Assembly (NCBI RefSeq): GCF_932526225.1
Contig: NC_064047.1
Location: 7,129,501 to 7,193,500, forward strand
DNA length: 64,000 nt
Reading direction: 5' to 3'
Origin: Nematostella vectensis
Taxonomy: Eukaryota > Cnidaria > Anthozoa > Actiniaria > Edwardsiidae
Shown here: positions 12,195-23,364 of the stretch, in pieces
Numbering within the stretch: position 1 is the first letter of the stretch
How the letters are laid out: every line of letters begins with the position of its first letter
Program-made: the position numbers and the translations under genes
The notes under the pieces: generated by a model
The model's database searches: none
Told to the model about the DNA's origin: nothing
Seen by the model: only the letters and a program-made list of their open reading frames with translations

Positions 12195-12330
12195 TTACTG
12201 TCGAATCCGTTGCATCGCTACCCGCGTTTCCAAAGACACGATTTGTTTTGGTTTTCTGCTCCGTCAGTAAAACAATTCTGAGCCAATCAGAGTCTCTTTC
12301 AGAGTTTCTTTCTCTGTGACTAAAAGAATT
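12195..12330. mobile_element. Partial copy of the TTACTGTCGAATC MITE family
   Basis: The left end matches the right terminal repeat (reverse complement) of the complete element at 29995-30275: TTACTGTCGAATCCGTTG, then CCCGCGTTTCCAAAGACACG and GAGCCAATCAGA. No matching right end was found nearby, so it is truncated. Confidence 0.6.
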
Positions 12331-13928
12331 CAGAAATTAGAAGGCATATGACGATGTAGCAAGATTTTAAAAAGCGAGCGTCGTTTTGCCCCTTCTCAGC
12401 CTCCATTTTGGATTCCTTGAGACAAAGTCAATTTTTCCGCCCTGTCATCTGATTGGCTAATCCGTGCGTCTAAAAATAGCCTGATCCTAGGAAACGCCGT
12501 GACACCTATATAGTACCAGAATGTGGGGAAGTTGATTGCCCCTACTTATGAGCCCCTGTTTCGCTGTATTTTCGTAATATCGTAATATCGAGGATATCGG
12601 GAAATCCTATATCGTAAAATCCAGGTTCCACTGTACTACCTTCTGTCGCGTTATCAAGTTATTTTCTCACAATATTTTGCTTTGCTTTGTTTTACTCTTC
12701 GTTCTCTCTGCTATACGACAAATAAAACTTGTTTCTATTTATTGTGTCCCATGTCCCAGGACAGGAGATCCAACCAACCGCATCCAAGAAACTAATGGGA
12801 AGCAATCTTAACTAGTTTGATTCAGATGCAATTTCAGATACTTCTTTATATTTTCATCTTCCAAATGGTATGTTATGTGTTTCGTATGGACCCTATAAAA
12901 CACGCCATTCGCGCGAATAACTCAAATCTGTAATATTGAGGTATTTTGGTCAACCTTCGGAAAAAAGGCCGTGAACTGGAAGGCCCGGGTCCAGTCATTT
13001 GTGACGTAGATCGAGATGTCAGCCAAATTACATGAGAAAACATATGCGAGCGCTAAACCGGTTCCCGTCTTCATGTCTACTTAGTTAGTGCTGAAGAACG
13101 TTGTGTGGTTACAACTTTTACCGTCATCTTTATATCTTAACCTGGTAGTCAACAGGTCAAATGATTATTTAACTTCAGGGAACAAATCTGCAAAATTTAG
13201 CAGATATTTCTTAGTCTTTAAATTGTTTTGGCATTGTGCGCGCGCGCTCCATTCGCAATCAAGAATGGCGACATTCACACGAGCGCGCGCTGTTTTTGAA
13301 ACCTACAACAAAACGATATTTTCTTTTTTCGCATACAATTCTCGAATTTAAATTATTCTTCGCTTCATTGTGGGTAGCATTGCAATAGAAAACAATTCGC
13401 CAATTTTTTGTGGTATTGCCGTCTCTGAATTTTAACGTATTTTAGGAAAATACGTTGTTTCAGATTTTCCCGCCAAAACTTGGAATTATTCACTCGATTC
13501 AATCTCCTTTCCCGCGGCCAGGAAAATTTTCAAAGATCTGTAGAAAATTCAAATTTCAATCAAATTCAATTCCCTTTTCAGAATTTGAAAGTTTATCTAT
13601 GCTTTGTTTTGGCTAGATTGATATAAGAGAAAGGTTTTATTAATGGAAACCCTGTGGAAACCTCGCTTTGAAGTTAATAGCGGTCACGTGGTCACCAGTC
13701 ATCGTGTTTTCTCTCAGCGTGAAACTGAAAATGGCGGGAGCTTGGGTTAGAAAATAAGAAATTATTTATCGATATTCTATCACTATTAGGAGTCATATCA
13801 TCCAATCAGTAGAAAAACCGAACCACGAAAACCTTTTATTTAAATTTCAATGATTAAAATTTATTGCGAGTTCTAAAAGACAGAAGTAGTTGACTTCTTA
13901 TTGCTTGAATTTTCTTTGTGGTCGAAAA

Positions 13929-16900
13929 ATGGTAAACTTTTTTCTTCAATTCATTGTGGTCTTTTCGTTAGTGTTCCGGTCAGCGATTTCAGTAATACAT
14001 ATACAGGTAAGCATCGCTAAAATAAGATGTCTTTTAAAATGTAATTAAATATAATTTTTACAGTCAACATAGTGAAGATAATCAACCAGCCCTGTTAGGT
14101 TGAACGGCTTGTCTTGTTATTGCTTCTTGTGTACTTTACGCTTAAAAAGCTTACTTACTTATATATTTTAGATTGCAAAGGCATAAAATCTGACTTTTTG
14201 TTGCAGCAATCTGGATACCTTCCTGTTAATGATGAAAGCTACGCTATACAGTTCTGTAAGTAGACTTGTAAATAAAAACAAAAAAATGTAAATGATGGTG
14301 TAAAAAATTTAAATTTGGTTCAGGCCTGGCTAAACATTCAAACATGTTTGTCAAACATTGAAATCGAACGCTCGTGCATGTTTGCATTTGTCTGTCAAAG
14401 CAGTCAAAATCCAAAATGAATGCCCAAATTGTCAACAGATCTGTGATCCGCCGGTTTTTCCAAAATCCGCCAATCCGCTGTAATAATAATACAAAATCTG
14501 TAATCTGTGAACATTTCGGTGGGCCGAATCCGCCGATCTGCAAACCTATTCACCCCCCCTCCCCCAATGGGTATGCAACTAATCTAGATCAAGTAAAAAT
14601 TATACCTTTAATTCTGGCAGTTTTCAACTTTAGCCGGCAAGATTTGCAGGCAGGGGAATAGGAACAACCCTGATAGTGTACAAATTCCAAGGGTTGAAAG
14701 AAACATGCCACTAAATCCACCTTTGCCTTTGATATAGATTTAGTTGTGTCAAACAACCAAAATAGCAAACTGACTGTGTCAACACAGAAACCCAAGTGCT
14801 GTTGGCAAGTTGAGCCAGGAGATACAGACTGTGAGGTAGGTCGCCCAGTATTAAGTACAGAGGAATTGCCACATTACAAGGCAAAAGGGGGGAGGGAGGC
14901 ATCACCCATTGCTAAGTTTGTAAAAGATTCTACCAACTCCTTTATCCCTAAGGGGTTATTCAAAGATTGTGCCGATTCTGCTATCCCTTATGAGTCTCAT
15001 GCTAATGGATCATCCTTTCCATTAACAAGATGACTTAAAGACTAGGTGACAAAGTATCATCAGAAAAGAGTTGTGCTCGGTGTTGGTATCTCCTGGGCAG
15101 GCCCATAGCATATAATTTTGAGTGGGGGAATTAGTTTACCCGTTAAGTGTACAATTTTCTCTTTGGTAGGCCATCCTAGCTCGCAATGGTACTCAATTAT
15201 ATTTCGTTAGAGCGAACCTTCCAATTGGAGTGGGGGTTCTTCCAAAGCCCCCTTAGCAACAGCCCTATTTGTGGTGAATTTTTTCTGTTGAGCACCCCCA
15301 AAATTTTATCACAATCACCCCATCTGTTTTTATGGGAGTCCCCCCCTCTTAGGCTAACATCTATTTTATTTACTATTTTATTTTTGCCTTTACGTTGAGA
15401 TACACCCAATGCAAAAGCAATCAATTTTTTAGCTTTTGATTGCGTGCTTGTTCAAATAAATTTATTCTTAAAAGTTAAAAGTTGAAACCTCTATTAAATG
15501 ATTGTAATTGTACTATTTTTATAGTCTATGGTGCTCATCGGTGGAAATGAGGTGGTAGTCTCACCAAAATCAACAGCCAATATAACATTCATATTTCCAA
15601 CACTGGTAAGAATATACCTTTGACTTGGTGATAATTAACTCAGCTGTAAAAAATAGCATTTTTTTGTACAAAGAATCACAATCCACATCTTTTAGTATAA
15701 TATCACCTCTGCACCCAACTGACAGACACTTGAAAACAGAAAAATCAGAAGAAGCTCTTACCCTTCTTGAGAAAATTTAGTGTTTGCATGTTTCTATTAT
15801 TTACTTGAAGCCACGTTACGAATGCCCTGATGAAAAACATGTAATAAGTGGTGTTGCCAGGTGAGAGAGGGCACTGCCAAAATGTTAACATCATTTAAAT
15901 GTCTTTTAAAGTAGCTGCTTCCTCTTATAATAATGCTATGAGTGTTGAAAGTGCATGGCGTAGCAGGGAGGGGGGGGCACCAAAATTCTAAGGAAATGAT
16001 TAGTAGGGGCATCGTGCTGCTTAAAATATTTTCTTAATAATTCTGTTTTGTGTCCCCCCCCCCCAATATTTCGAGGCAAGCTACGGCACCAAAGTGTGAA
16101 AATATGGTATAGAAATTGCTCACTGTCATTTATCCTGCAGTACCCACTGGACCGCATAGGGAAATGTCACTTTGGTATTAAGGCTAAAGGCCACACCTAC
16201 CAGCATGTCACACTATTCAACACTACTGAGCCACGTGACGCAGTTGACTGGAAAGAAAGCTGTAAGTATATGATTACTTCCTCCCATAACCAAATATCCA
16301 TCACAGTGCCATGCAATAGCACCCTATGGGAACATCCCACTGCCCATGAACCTCATAATTATGTCACAAAGCCATACAAAGCAGTCAACTGGAAAGAGAG
16401 CTGTATCATTAATCCCCCCCATATAATCCAATCGTCAGTCAATAGCTAGACAACTAGCAGCTCAGGAAAGCTTTAGAGCATTTGATACAAACCACAGGCT
16501 TACCATCCTCATATAGGCAGAGAGCATTTGATACAAACCACAGGCTTACCATCCTCATATAGGCAGAGAGCATTTGATACAAACCACAGGCTTACCATCC
16601 TCATATAGGCAGAGAGCATTTGATACAAACCACAGGCTTACCATCCTCATATAGGCAGAGAGCATTTGATACAAACCACAGGCTTACCATCCTCATATAG
16701 GCAGAGAGCATTTGATACAAACCACAGGCTTACCATCCTCATATAGGCAGAGAGCATTTGATACAAACCACAGGCTTACCATCCTCATATAGGCAGAGAG
16801 CATTTGATACAAACCACAGGCTTACCATCCTCATATAGGCAGAGAGCATTTGATACAAACCACAGGCTTACTATCCTCATATAGGCAGAGAGCATTTGAT

Positions 16901-19900
16901 ACAAACCACAGGCTTACCATCCTCATATAGGCAGAGAGCATTTGATACAAACCACAGGCTTACCATCCTCATATAGGCAGAGAGCATTTGATACAAACCA
17001 CAGGCTTACCATCCTCATATAGGCAGAGAGCATTTGATACAAACCACAGACTTACCATCCTCATATAGGCAGAGAGCATTTGATACAAACCACAGGCTTA
17101 CCATCCTCATATAGGCAGAGAGCATTTGATACAAACCACAGGCTTACCATCCTCATACAGGCAGACCATGCAGATAAGAGACCAACTATTTAAAATCTGA
17201 CTAGTTGGTAACGAAAAGAATCAAACCTTGGCTAAAAGGCATGGCGACATTCAAGAGGGGGAAAATAAGAAAATATAGAGCAGTAAGAAGATTTGTTACC
17301 TTTTTTTCAGATATGAAATGACCTGCTTCTTATCATTAGTTAAATTTCCAAAAATTCTTTGGGGAAGTTCATCGTCTAATCTTCCCCACCCTACTCCCCA
17401 AAAGAAAATCTTGATTGTCATTTATACCATGGGTTAGATAACTGAAAACATAGACTTTCTTACATAGACCATAACCTTCACTTTGTTTAGGGGAAAGGGG
17501 GGAATCTGCTACAAGGTGCAGATTCTCTTGACCTCAGCTCATGTACTTTGTAGCCTGGGCGACATCTTAACAACTCCTCTTTTTTCAGTGGAAGGTTTTG
17601 GTGGTGGGTATAAGGAGTGTGCAGGAGTGGACCTGGTAAGTATACTAAAACGCAGTGAGAACCAAGTAAGAAGATGCAGTGCCGTAGCAGGTCTCGAAAT
17701 ATTGGAGGGGCACGATACAAGAACATTAAGAAAATATTTGGGGCACGGCCACGCCCCTACTGGGCATTTCCTTACAATTTGTGATCATTTTTTTTTTTGG
17801 GGGGGGGGGGGGGCACGTGCTTCCCCACCCCCTGCTACGGCCCTGAGATGTCTAAGCAATGGTACTCAGTCGTGGAGGGCCAGGGGGAGAGCCGGGAAGG
17901 GGGAGGGGGTATTTCTTCCTTGGGACCAAGATTTTAGAAATGTTTAGGAGCTAAATTTCACATTTACATCCCGCCATATGTATTTTATGAATTGGTGTCC
18001 CCGACCCCCGGTTATTATTTTGCGGGATATTTGCAAGTAAAATTTGGAGTATTTTTTAAACAAGAGGTTGGTGGTCCCAGGTCATACCCTGGCCCTTGCA
18101 AATACTTATTGAATCATCATGGTTTTGACCTCTTCAGTAATTGTCAAGTTTCCTTTTTAACACCTTTCTGGCGTATGTTTTTCACCTAATGTATGTTTTT
18201 CACCAATGCCACCGATATAAATAAATGAAGGCATGGACCTTTCGAATGGTTACACAATATACTTGCCTTTGTTAGGATCCCCGGAATGACTGCAAGCCTG
18301 TCAATTGCATGGATAAATACAACGGCAAAAGGACATTCTTTGATAAAGAGCGAGGAAAGTGTGTGCCGGCACACAACTGCTACACTAAGACAGATGACGA
18401 AAAGGCCCTCCCCGACATCGTAAGTGATGTATATCAGATGTACGATTTTATCCTGTTATATTAGGTCGTATACAATCGGATATACGATATCTTCATATTG
18501 TATGTGCGAAACAAACGGATATACGATATCTCGATATTGTATGTACGATACAATCGTATATACGATGTGTGATCATATCTCGTTACAATCTCGATATACT
18601 ATTTAAAGGGTGACATATCTATTACACGATACCCGGGTATTGTAAGTTATGTGTATCAGATTTGCGATATCCGGGTATCGTAGGTGATATATCGGACATG
18701 CGAACGATATCGGGTATCGTGATTCCTGTAATGTGAATCGGAGGGTTGGTAAACGCACCCCCTATAGCTAGCTCGCGTGTGTACCACTTATGTTTGTTGG
18801 TGATTTTTAGGCATTTGACAAAGATAACAACGGTTGTAAAAGTTTGATCAGCGAAAAACTCACAGATAAACAAATCAAGTTCCTGCACGATAAAGCAGAC
18901 AAGAGTTCTCTTGCCATACACCGCTACAACCTGGAGGATGTGAAGGAAATAAACCCGGTAAGTTGAGCGCAAATATGATCATCGCCATATAACACAACTT
19001 GGAGGATGTGAAGGAAATAATCCCGGTATAAGGGCAAATATGATGATCGCCATATAACAGTTCAACTTGGATTATGTGAAGGAAATAAACCCGGTCAGTT
19101 GATCGCAAATAAGATGATCACCAAACAACACTATAACCTGAAGGAAGTGAAGAAAAATAAACCGGGTATTTTGAGCCAATACATGATGATCGCTACACAT
19201 CCTGGTCTTCCACGCAGCCCTTCTGGATTTGTCGCGCTAGTCGGCTCTTGAACCCCAGTAACGGCTGCTTGTAACGACAACATTTCTTTCCGATCCTCGG
19301 TCAATCAGTATTTAGTTTCCATATCCTTAAACCGTTCGCGCCAAAAAAAATTCGGCCAATCAGATTGATCGTCTTATTACTAGTGAAACACACATGGTTA
19401 CTGGAGCTCATGCGCCGCGTGACGAGTCCAGAGCGGCTGCGTGGGAGACTAAACACATACCTACAAACTTGAGAATGAGAAGTCAAAATACTCACCTGTT
19501 ATGTCTTCTAGATACCACTGAACTGTAATCATGGTCGTCGTGTGGGCTCGGTGTGTGTGTGCAATGACGGGTGGGGCACGGATACTACGGTAGTTCCAGG
19601 AGGCGAGATGCGCTACATTTACAACTGGTGTAACTTAGAGCTTCGGTCAAAACGCCTCATGCCTACCTCGATACAGAAAACCGTCATGATAACTGTATCC
19701 TACAAGAAGCTGTTTCTCGGAAGTGGTGGGGGCAAGACCCTTTGTGAAGGGTGAGGGGTAGGGGAAAGAGCTTGTAACCAGGATAATTGACAAGAAAATT
19801 TGCCCAGACCCTTTGTGAAGGATGAGGGGTAGGGAAAAGAGCTTGTTACCAGGATAATTGACAAAAATCTTAGCCCAGACCCTTTGTGAAGGATGAGGGG

Positions 19901-22175
19901 TAGGGTAAAGAGCTTGTACCAGGATAATTGACAAGAATCTTTGCCCAGATGAGGGATGAGGGGTTGGGACAAGACCTTTTGTCGAGGATGAGGGGTAGGA
20001 GAAAGAGCTTGTAACCAGGATAATTGACAAGAATCTTTGCCCAGACCCTTTGCCAAGGATGAGGGGTAGGGGAGAGAGCTTGTAACCAGGATAATTGACA
20101 AGAATCTTTGCCCAGACCCTTTGCTAAGGATGTGGGGTAGAGAAAAGAGCTTGTAACCAGGATAATTGGCAAGAATCTTTGCCCAGATGAGGCAGGAGGG
20201 GTTGCGACAAGAAAATTTCTTTGCGGAGAGTGCGAGAAGGGAATTACCTGGGGTTAGGAATAATAGCCTGTGCCTAGGGAGAGGGGGAGGGGTCAAGAGC
20301 GCTAAAGAAGGAATTTGATAGTACTGTCATACTGAAACACTTTAGACTACAGAGCGACGTTTCCTTTACTGGAGTACTTGCGCTATCTCCTGCTGAGTAG
20401 GGCTTGGGTCTTATTACATTTAGCCTTCTGATAGGTTGGATTATAATTATCTGGGGCTGCTTCATCGCCTCAGATCACGACGACCTCCCCGCCCACGAGC
20501 TCGCAGATAGACTGGACAGCGGTAGTGAGACTCAGGGTATGCGCAAAATGTTTGAATTTTTTTTTCAACTGCTCACTTCAAACATTGTAAGCACAGAAAA
20601 TAATAACCCATCTCTCAAATCACAAGCGATTGAGGTGACTCAGAAAAACACAGGTGACTCAGAATAACACAGGGCTAAGACTATGAGAGTAAATGAGAGT
20701 TTCGACCCTCCTGACCGTTTGACCTTGCACTCTCTATCATTAACTTTCATCAACTTTGAACATGAAATTCGGCATGAGAGTTGTAAACATTTGATCATGT
20801 AAATGGGAATTGATGAGAGTATCTCGGTCGGCGGTTTTAACAAAAAGTTAAAAATAATATGCAATCACAAATTCGGTAAATGATTTTTTTCTTTTAAATC
20901 CAGAAGACCAATCTCGTGTTTATTCATTTTTTTTTTCAAAATTGGAGTGTACACGATAATTGCGCGCGATGATTCTTGGATAAAAATTCGATAAACATTT
21001 GATCGTGTAAATGGGAATTGATGAGGGTATCTCGGTCAGCGGTTTTAACATAAAGTTAAAAATAATATGCAATCACAGATTCGGTAAATGATTTTTTCCT
21101 TTAAATCCAAAAGACCATGCTCGTGTTTATTCATTTTTTTTTTTCAAAATTGGGTTGTACACGATAATTGCGCGCGATGATTCTTGGATAAAAATTCGAT
21201 AAAAACGGCAACCTGGGAGAGCGAGAAGGAGACTCTTGTCTCCGTTTCTTCGATAGGCTTTAGAAATTATTTTGAATTCAGTCTGAATCTGGATACGCTT
21301 TTGGGACGCCTTTGTTTTTGCTATTTTTCAGCCTTTTTTTGTTTTAGATGTGGCCCAAGTCCATTACAGTGCATATTTTATTGTATGCACTGTACTACAC
21401 TCGTTTTCGCTTTCCATTTCAGAAGAACTAAGTGATGCCTCGCTGTCGGACCGCCCTCGGCATGCCGTCGTGCATACCTCGTACCGGCCGAAAAACCCCG
21501 ACGAACTTTGTCTTGAAAAAGGGCAGCACATCAGAGATATTCGAGAATGCAAAAGAAGAGGATGGATGAAGGTGAGGCGTCCACTACTGCTCCATCCTCC
21601 AATAATAAACGCCACCGGATGGTCCGAAGGGGGGGGGATCCAAAAGATGGAGGCGTTTAATAGAGAGGGGCGTTCATTATAGACTTTAACAACATAACAA
21701 ACCAAGTACAATGTGTTTCTAATTTCAGTCAGGATCATGTTAAATTATAGCCAGCGTAGCAAGCGTTTCTTGACATTGAGCAAGTCTCACACAGTAGAAG
21801 CCAAGCTCAATTAAAGGGAATTTATAGCTAATTTATATATTTCGGTTGTTTTTTAGCTGGGATTAGGGGGCGTTTGTTAGATAGGGGCGTTCAGTACAAA
21901 CTTGTAAGTTTAGGGGGCGTTCATTAGTTATTAGGAGTTCTTTAGATAGGGGGCATTTATTAGATCATTTACGGTAGCGGTGGACGCTCTGAGTCCCGAG
22001 GATTATTATGGTAATATTATTATATAAGCTAGATCCGTTGATTTTAACAGTATTGTTTGCATTTCAGGGCTCCTTGCAAGGCAAGGGGGGGTATTTCCGA
22101 ACGAACCATGTGAAGGTTTACTACGACAGTGAGTCTGAAGATAGTTATACTGACGACGACGATGAGGAGTACTAG
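13929..22175 (+). CDS. Predicted type I membrane protein with cysteine-containing ectodomain and cytoplasmic C-terminal SH3 domain
   Basis: Twelve exons join in phase: 13929-14006, 14207-14255, 14744-14835, 15525-15605, 16141-16261, 17589-17635, 18276-18419, 18811-18957, 19512-19694, 20401-20536, 21423-21571, 22068-22175; total about 444 aa. Exon 1 is a signal peptide (MVNFFLQFIVVFSLVF). Exons 3-9 encode an ectodomain with paired cysteines, an NIT sequon and an EGF-like fragment (CVCNDGWGT). Exon 10 encodes one hydrophobic helix (ITFSLLIGWIIIIWGCF). The last two exons encode an SH3-like fold (ELCLEKGQHIRDI, GWMKGSLQGKGGYFRTNHV) and an acidic tail ending DDDDEEY. The SH3 domain should sit in the cytoplasm and bind proline-rich ligands; that is inference. 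Exon 6 is small and its acceptor uncertain, and the donor after exon 9 (gtatcc) is weak, so the 3' end of that exon could be wrong. No named family was recognised. Confidence 0.72.
16262..16445 (+). pseudogene. Probable decayed duplicate of exon 5 of the SH3 membrane-protein gene
   Basis: Just after the exon ending at 16261, the sequence around 16377-16402 repeats its tail: AGTCAACTGGAAAGAGAGCT against AGTTGACTGGAAAGAAAGCT in the exon, again followed by GT. Weaker similarity extends upstream, including a CACAG acceptor-like site near 16305. The copy stays open in frame but encodes diverged residues (KAVNWKESC against DAVDWKES). Confidence 0.5.
16476..17165. repeat. 46-bp minisatellite, 15 nearly identical copies
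   Basis: The unit starts AGAGCATTTGATACAAACCA and ends CCTCATATAGGCAG. About 690 bp at 46 bp gives 15 copies with only isolated substitutions (for example at about 16870, 17049 and 17157). It lies in the intron between the exons ending at 16261 and starting at 17589. Confidence 0.95.
18420..18720 (+). repeat. CGATAT-rich degenerate repeat starting at a splice donor
   Basis: The segment immediately after the exon ending at 18419 (ATCGTAAGTGATGTATATCA) recurs at about 18638 as ATTGTAAGTTATGTGTATCA and again at about 18677 as ATCGTAGGTGATATATC. Between them run units built on ATACGATATC. At least three donor-like copies therefore follow the true donor. Confidence 0.7.
18920..19195 (+). repeat. 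Four tandem copies of an exon end plus splice donor
   Basis: The true exon ends at 18957 (CTGGAGGATGTGAAGGAAAT then AAACCCG|GTAAGT). The same exon tail, donor and about 30 intronic bases are repeated at about 18989-19049, 19056-19120 and 19124-19190 with increasing substitutions. Later copies have GTATAA, GTCAGT and GTATTT at the donor position. Confidence 0.88.
19725..20215 (+). repeat. About 70-bp minisatellite abutting an exon end
   Basis: Six to seven units carry AGACCCTTTGTGAAGGATGA, then GGGGTAGGG, then GAGCTTGTAACCAGGATAAT and GACAAGAATCTTTGCCC. The first unit begins within about 35 bases of the 3' end of the exon starting at 19512 and contains GAAGG|GTGAGG, a possible donor; later units have ATGAGG at that place. 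Confidence 0.88.
20785..21200. repeat. 208-bp tandem duplication
   Basis: 20785-20992 is repeated at 20993-21200 with a small number of substitutions. Both copies contain TCTCGGTC-GCGGTTTTAAC and end with GATTCTTGGATAAAAATTCG. It lies in the intron between the transmembrane exon and the first SH3 exon. Confidence 0.9.
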
Positions 22176-23364
22176 TCTGTTCATTCTTATAGTCGTAACA
22201 ATCGTAAGGGTCGCAACAGTCGTCCAGGGTTTGCCCCCCGAGGTGAACACACGACCCGCGAAGGTTAATGATCTTTGGCTTTTGTTTACGGACATCAGAA
22301 TTCTAAAGGAGTAGCACCTTTGACTGCCGATGGTGATGGGTAATGGATGTTTTTCCAGACAACTTTTACGACCCTTACGACCGTAACGACTATATGGAAA
22401 CCAGGCTTTAGGAAGGGAATCTGACAACTAAGTAAGGTATTCTTTATACATATTTTATTGGCTATGAGGACTTTGCACCCGCGGATCAATATATCCTAAC
22501 CCGCAGTGGTTCATGGGTTACGTATAAATGGCTGAATCCTGGTCTCTGAACGCTGTGTGAACGTTTAGAGGAATGCTAACAAGAATGCTAAAACTTTCTA
22601 AACCTGTATTTGGTACCCATGAAGCACTGCAGGTTATGACACATAGATTCTCCGTGGTGACGAGGATGATGATACCTTAGCAAGGCCTAGTTTAGACGTC
22701 ATTCTTTTCAGAGGCATCGTTGATTTGCTTGTATTTGCATTTGGAAAGATACATGAAAAGAACGGCGTCTATAATACATCAGCCCCATACACGCATGCAA
22801 AACCTTTTCACCGGCTTTAGATTTACTGAAAAAAATATCCTGCAGGCCTATTACTCGGTAAATAATTTCTTGCACGCCAAATGCTTTGAAAAATATATTC
22901 TGCGCACCCCAACCCATCCCCCCCCCCTCAAAAGTCAAATGGTCGTCCTCTAAACTATGTCTAAGGGAGGCTGTACACTTATTAATGGATAACTGTCTAC
23001 AAGGTTTTCGTAAGGGAGTTTGTACATATTTTAACTGGCGATGAGAACGAGGATTCCAACCGATCACTAGAGTACAGGACAAGGATAGTGTACTCGCATT
23101 TTTCTGTATACTAATCAACTAATTAAAAAAGCGATTTTGATTGTATGGTCAGTGGTCTTTTTCGAGAACCCCTGTACTGAAACATGTTCGTCCCGTCCTC
23201 CGAGCATTCACTTTCTATTAGAAACTTCTAGTAATAAAAGTAATTTACCAAAAAGAATCGTTCAATTGCAATAAAAATACCTCTAGCAGCCGATTTCAAG
23301 AACCATTGCTTGGGCTACCTGTTTTCTGTCACGCAATCTCGCAGCTATTATCATCGCGTCCAAA
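22176..23364. other. Intergenic: 3' flank of SH3 gene and 5' flank of DUF1349 gene
   Basis: No exon was recognised on either strand. The region is moderately AT-rich with short C runs near 22918. Open frames here are short and show no domain features. Confidence 0.5.

Larger units (their letters stand above)
9723..13928. other. Intergenic region between GPCR and SH3 membrane-protein genes
   Basis: No gene could be supported. An open frame on the minus strand (9996-9634) overlaps the GPCR 5' end in another frame and includes a hydrophobic stretch; it could be 5' UTR or a small exon. There is an exact 84-bp duplication at 10956-11123 and a partial MITE from about 12195. AT-rich sequence without visible structure fills most of 10.6-10.95 kb and 11.2-12.1 kb. 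CCAATCAG at about 13801-13808 is a possible promoter element for the downstream gene. Confidence 0.5.

Noticed and set aside
14880-15033. Continuation of the exon at 14744-14835 to a stop at 15033
   Set aside because: The frame continues open, but the gtaggt donor at 14836 gives the exact phase for the next exon and the domain order; retention would truncate the protein before the membrane helix. It could be a rare secreted form.
15186-15424. Short opposite-strand frames around 15.2-15.4 kb
   Set aside because: Low-complexity C- and T-rich sequence within an intron of the SH3 gene; no splice sites in the required phase.
17483-17947. Extended reading frame of 154 codons around the small exon at 17589
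   Set aside because: Only 17589-17635 has phase-matching splice sites on both sides; the rest includes G runs and an intronic repeat and is unlikely to be coding.
19647-20296. Minus-strand frames with LSIILVTSSFSYPS-like repeats
   Set aside because: Translation of the roughly 70-bp intronic minisatellite in several frames at once.
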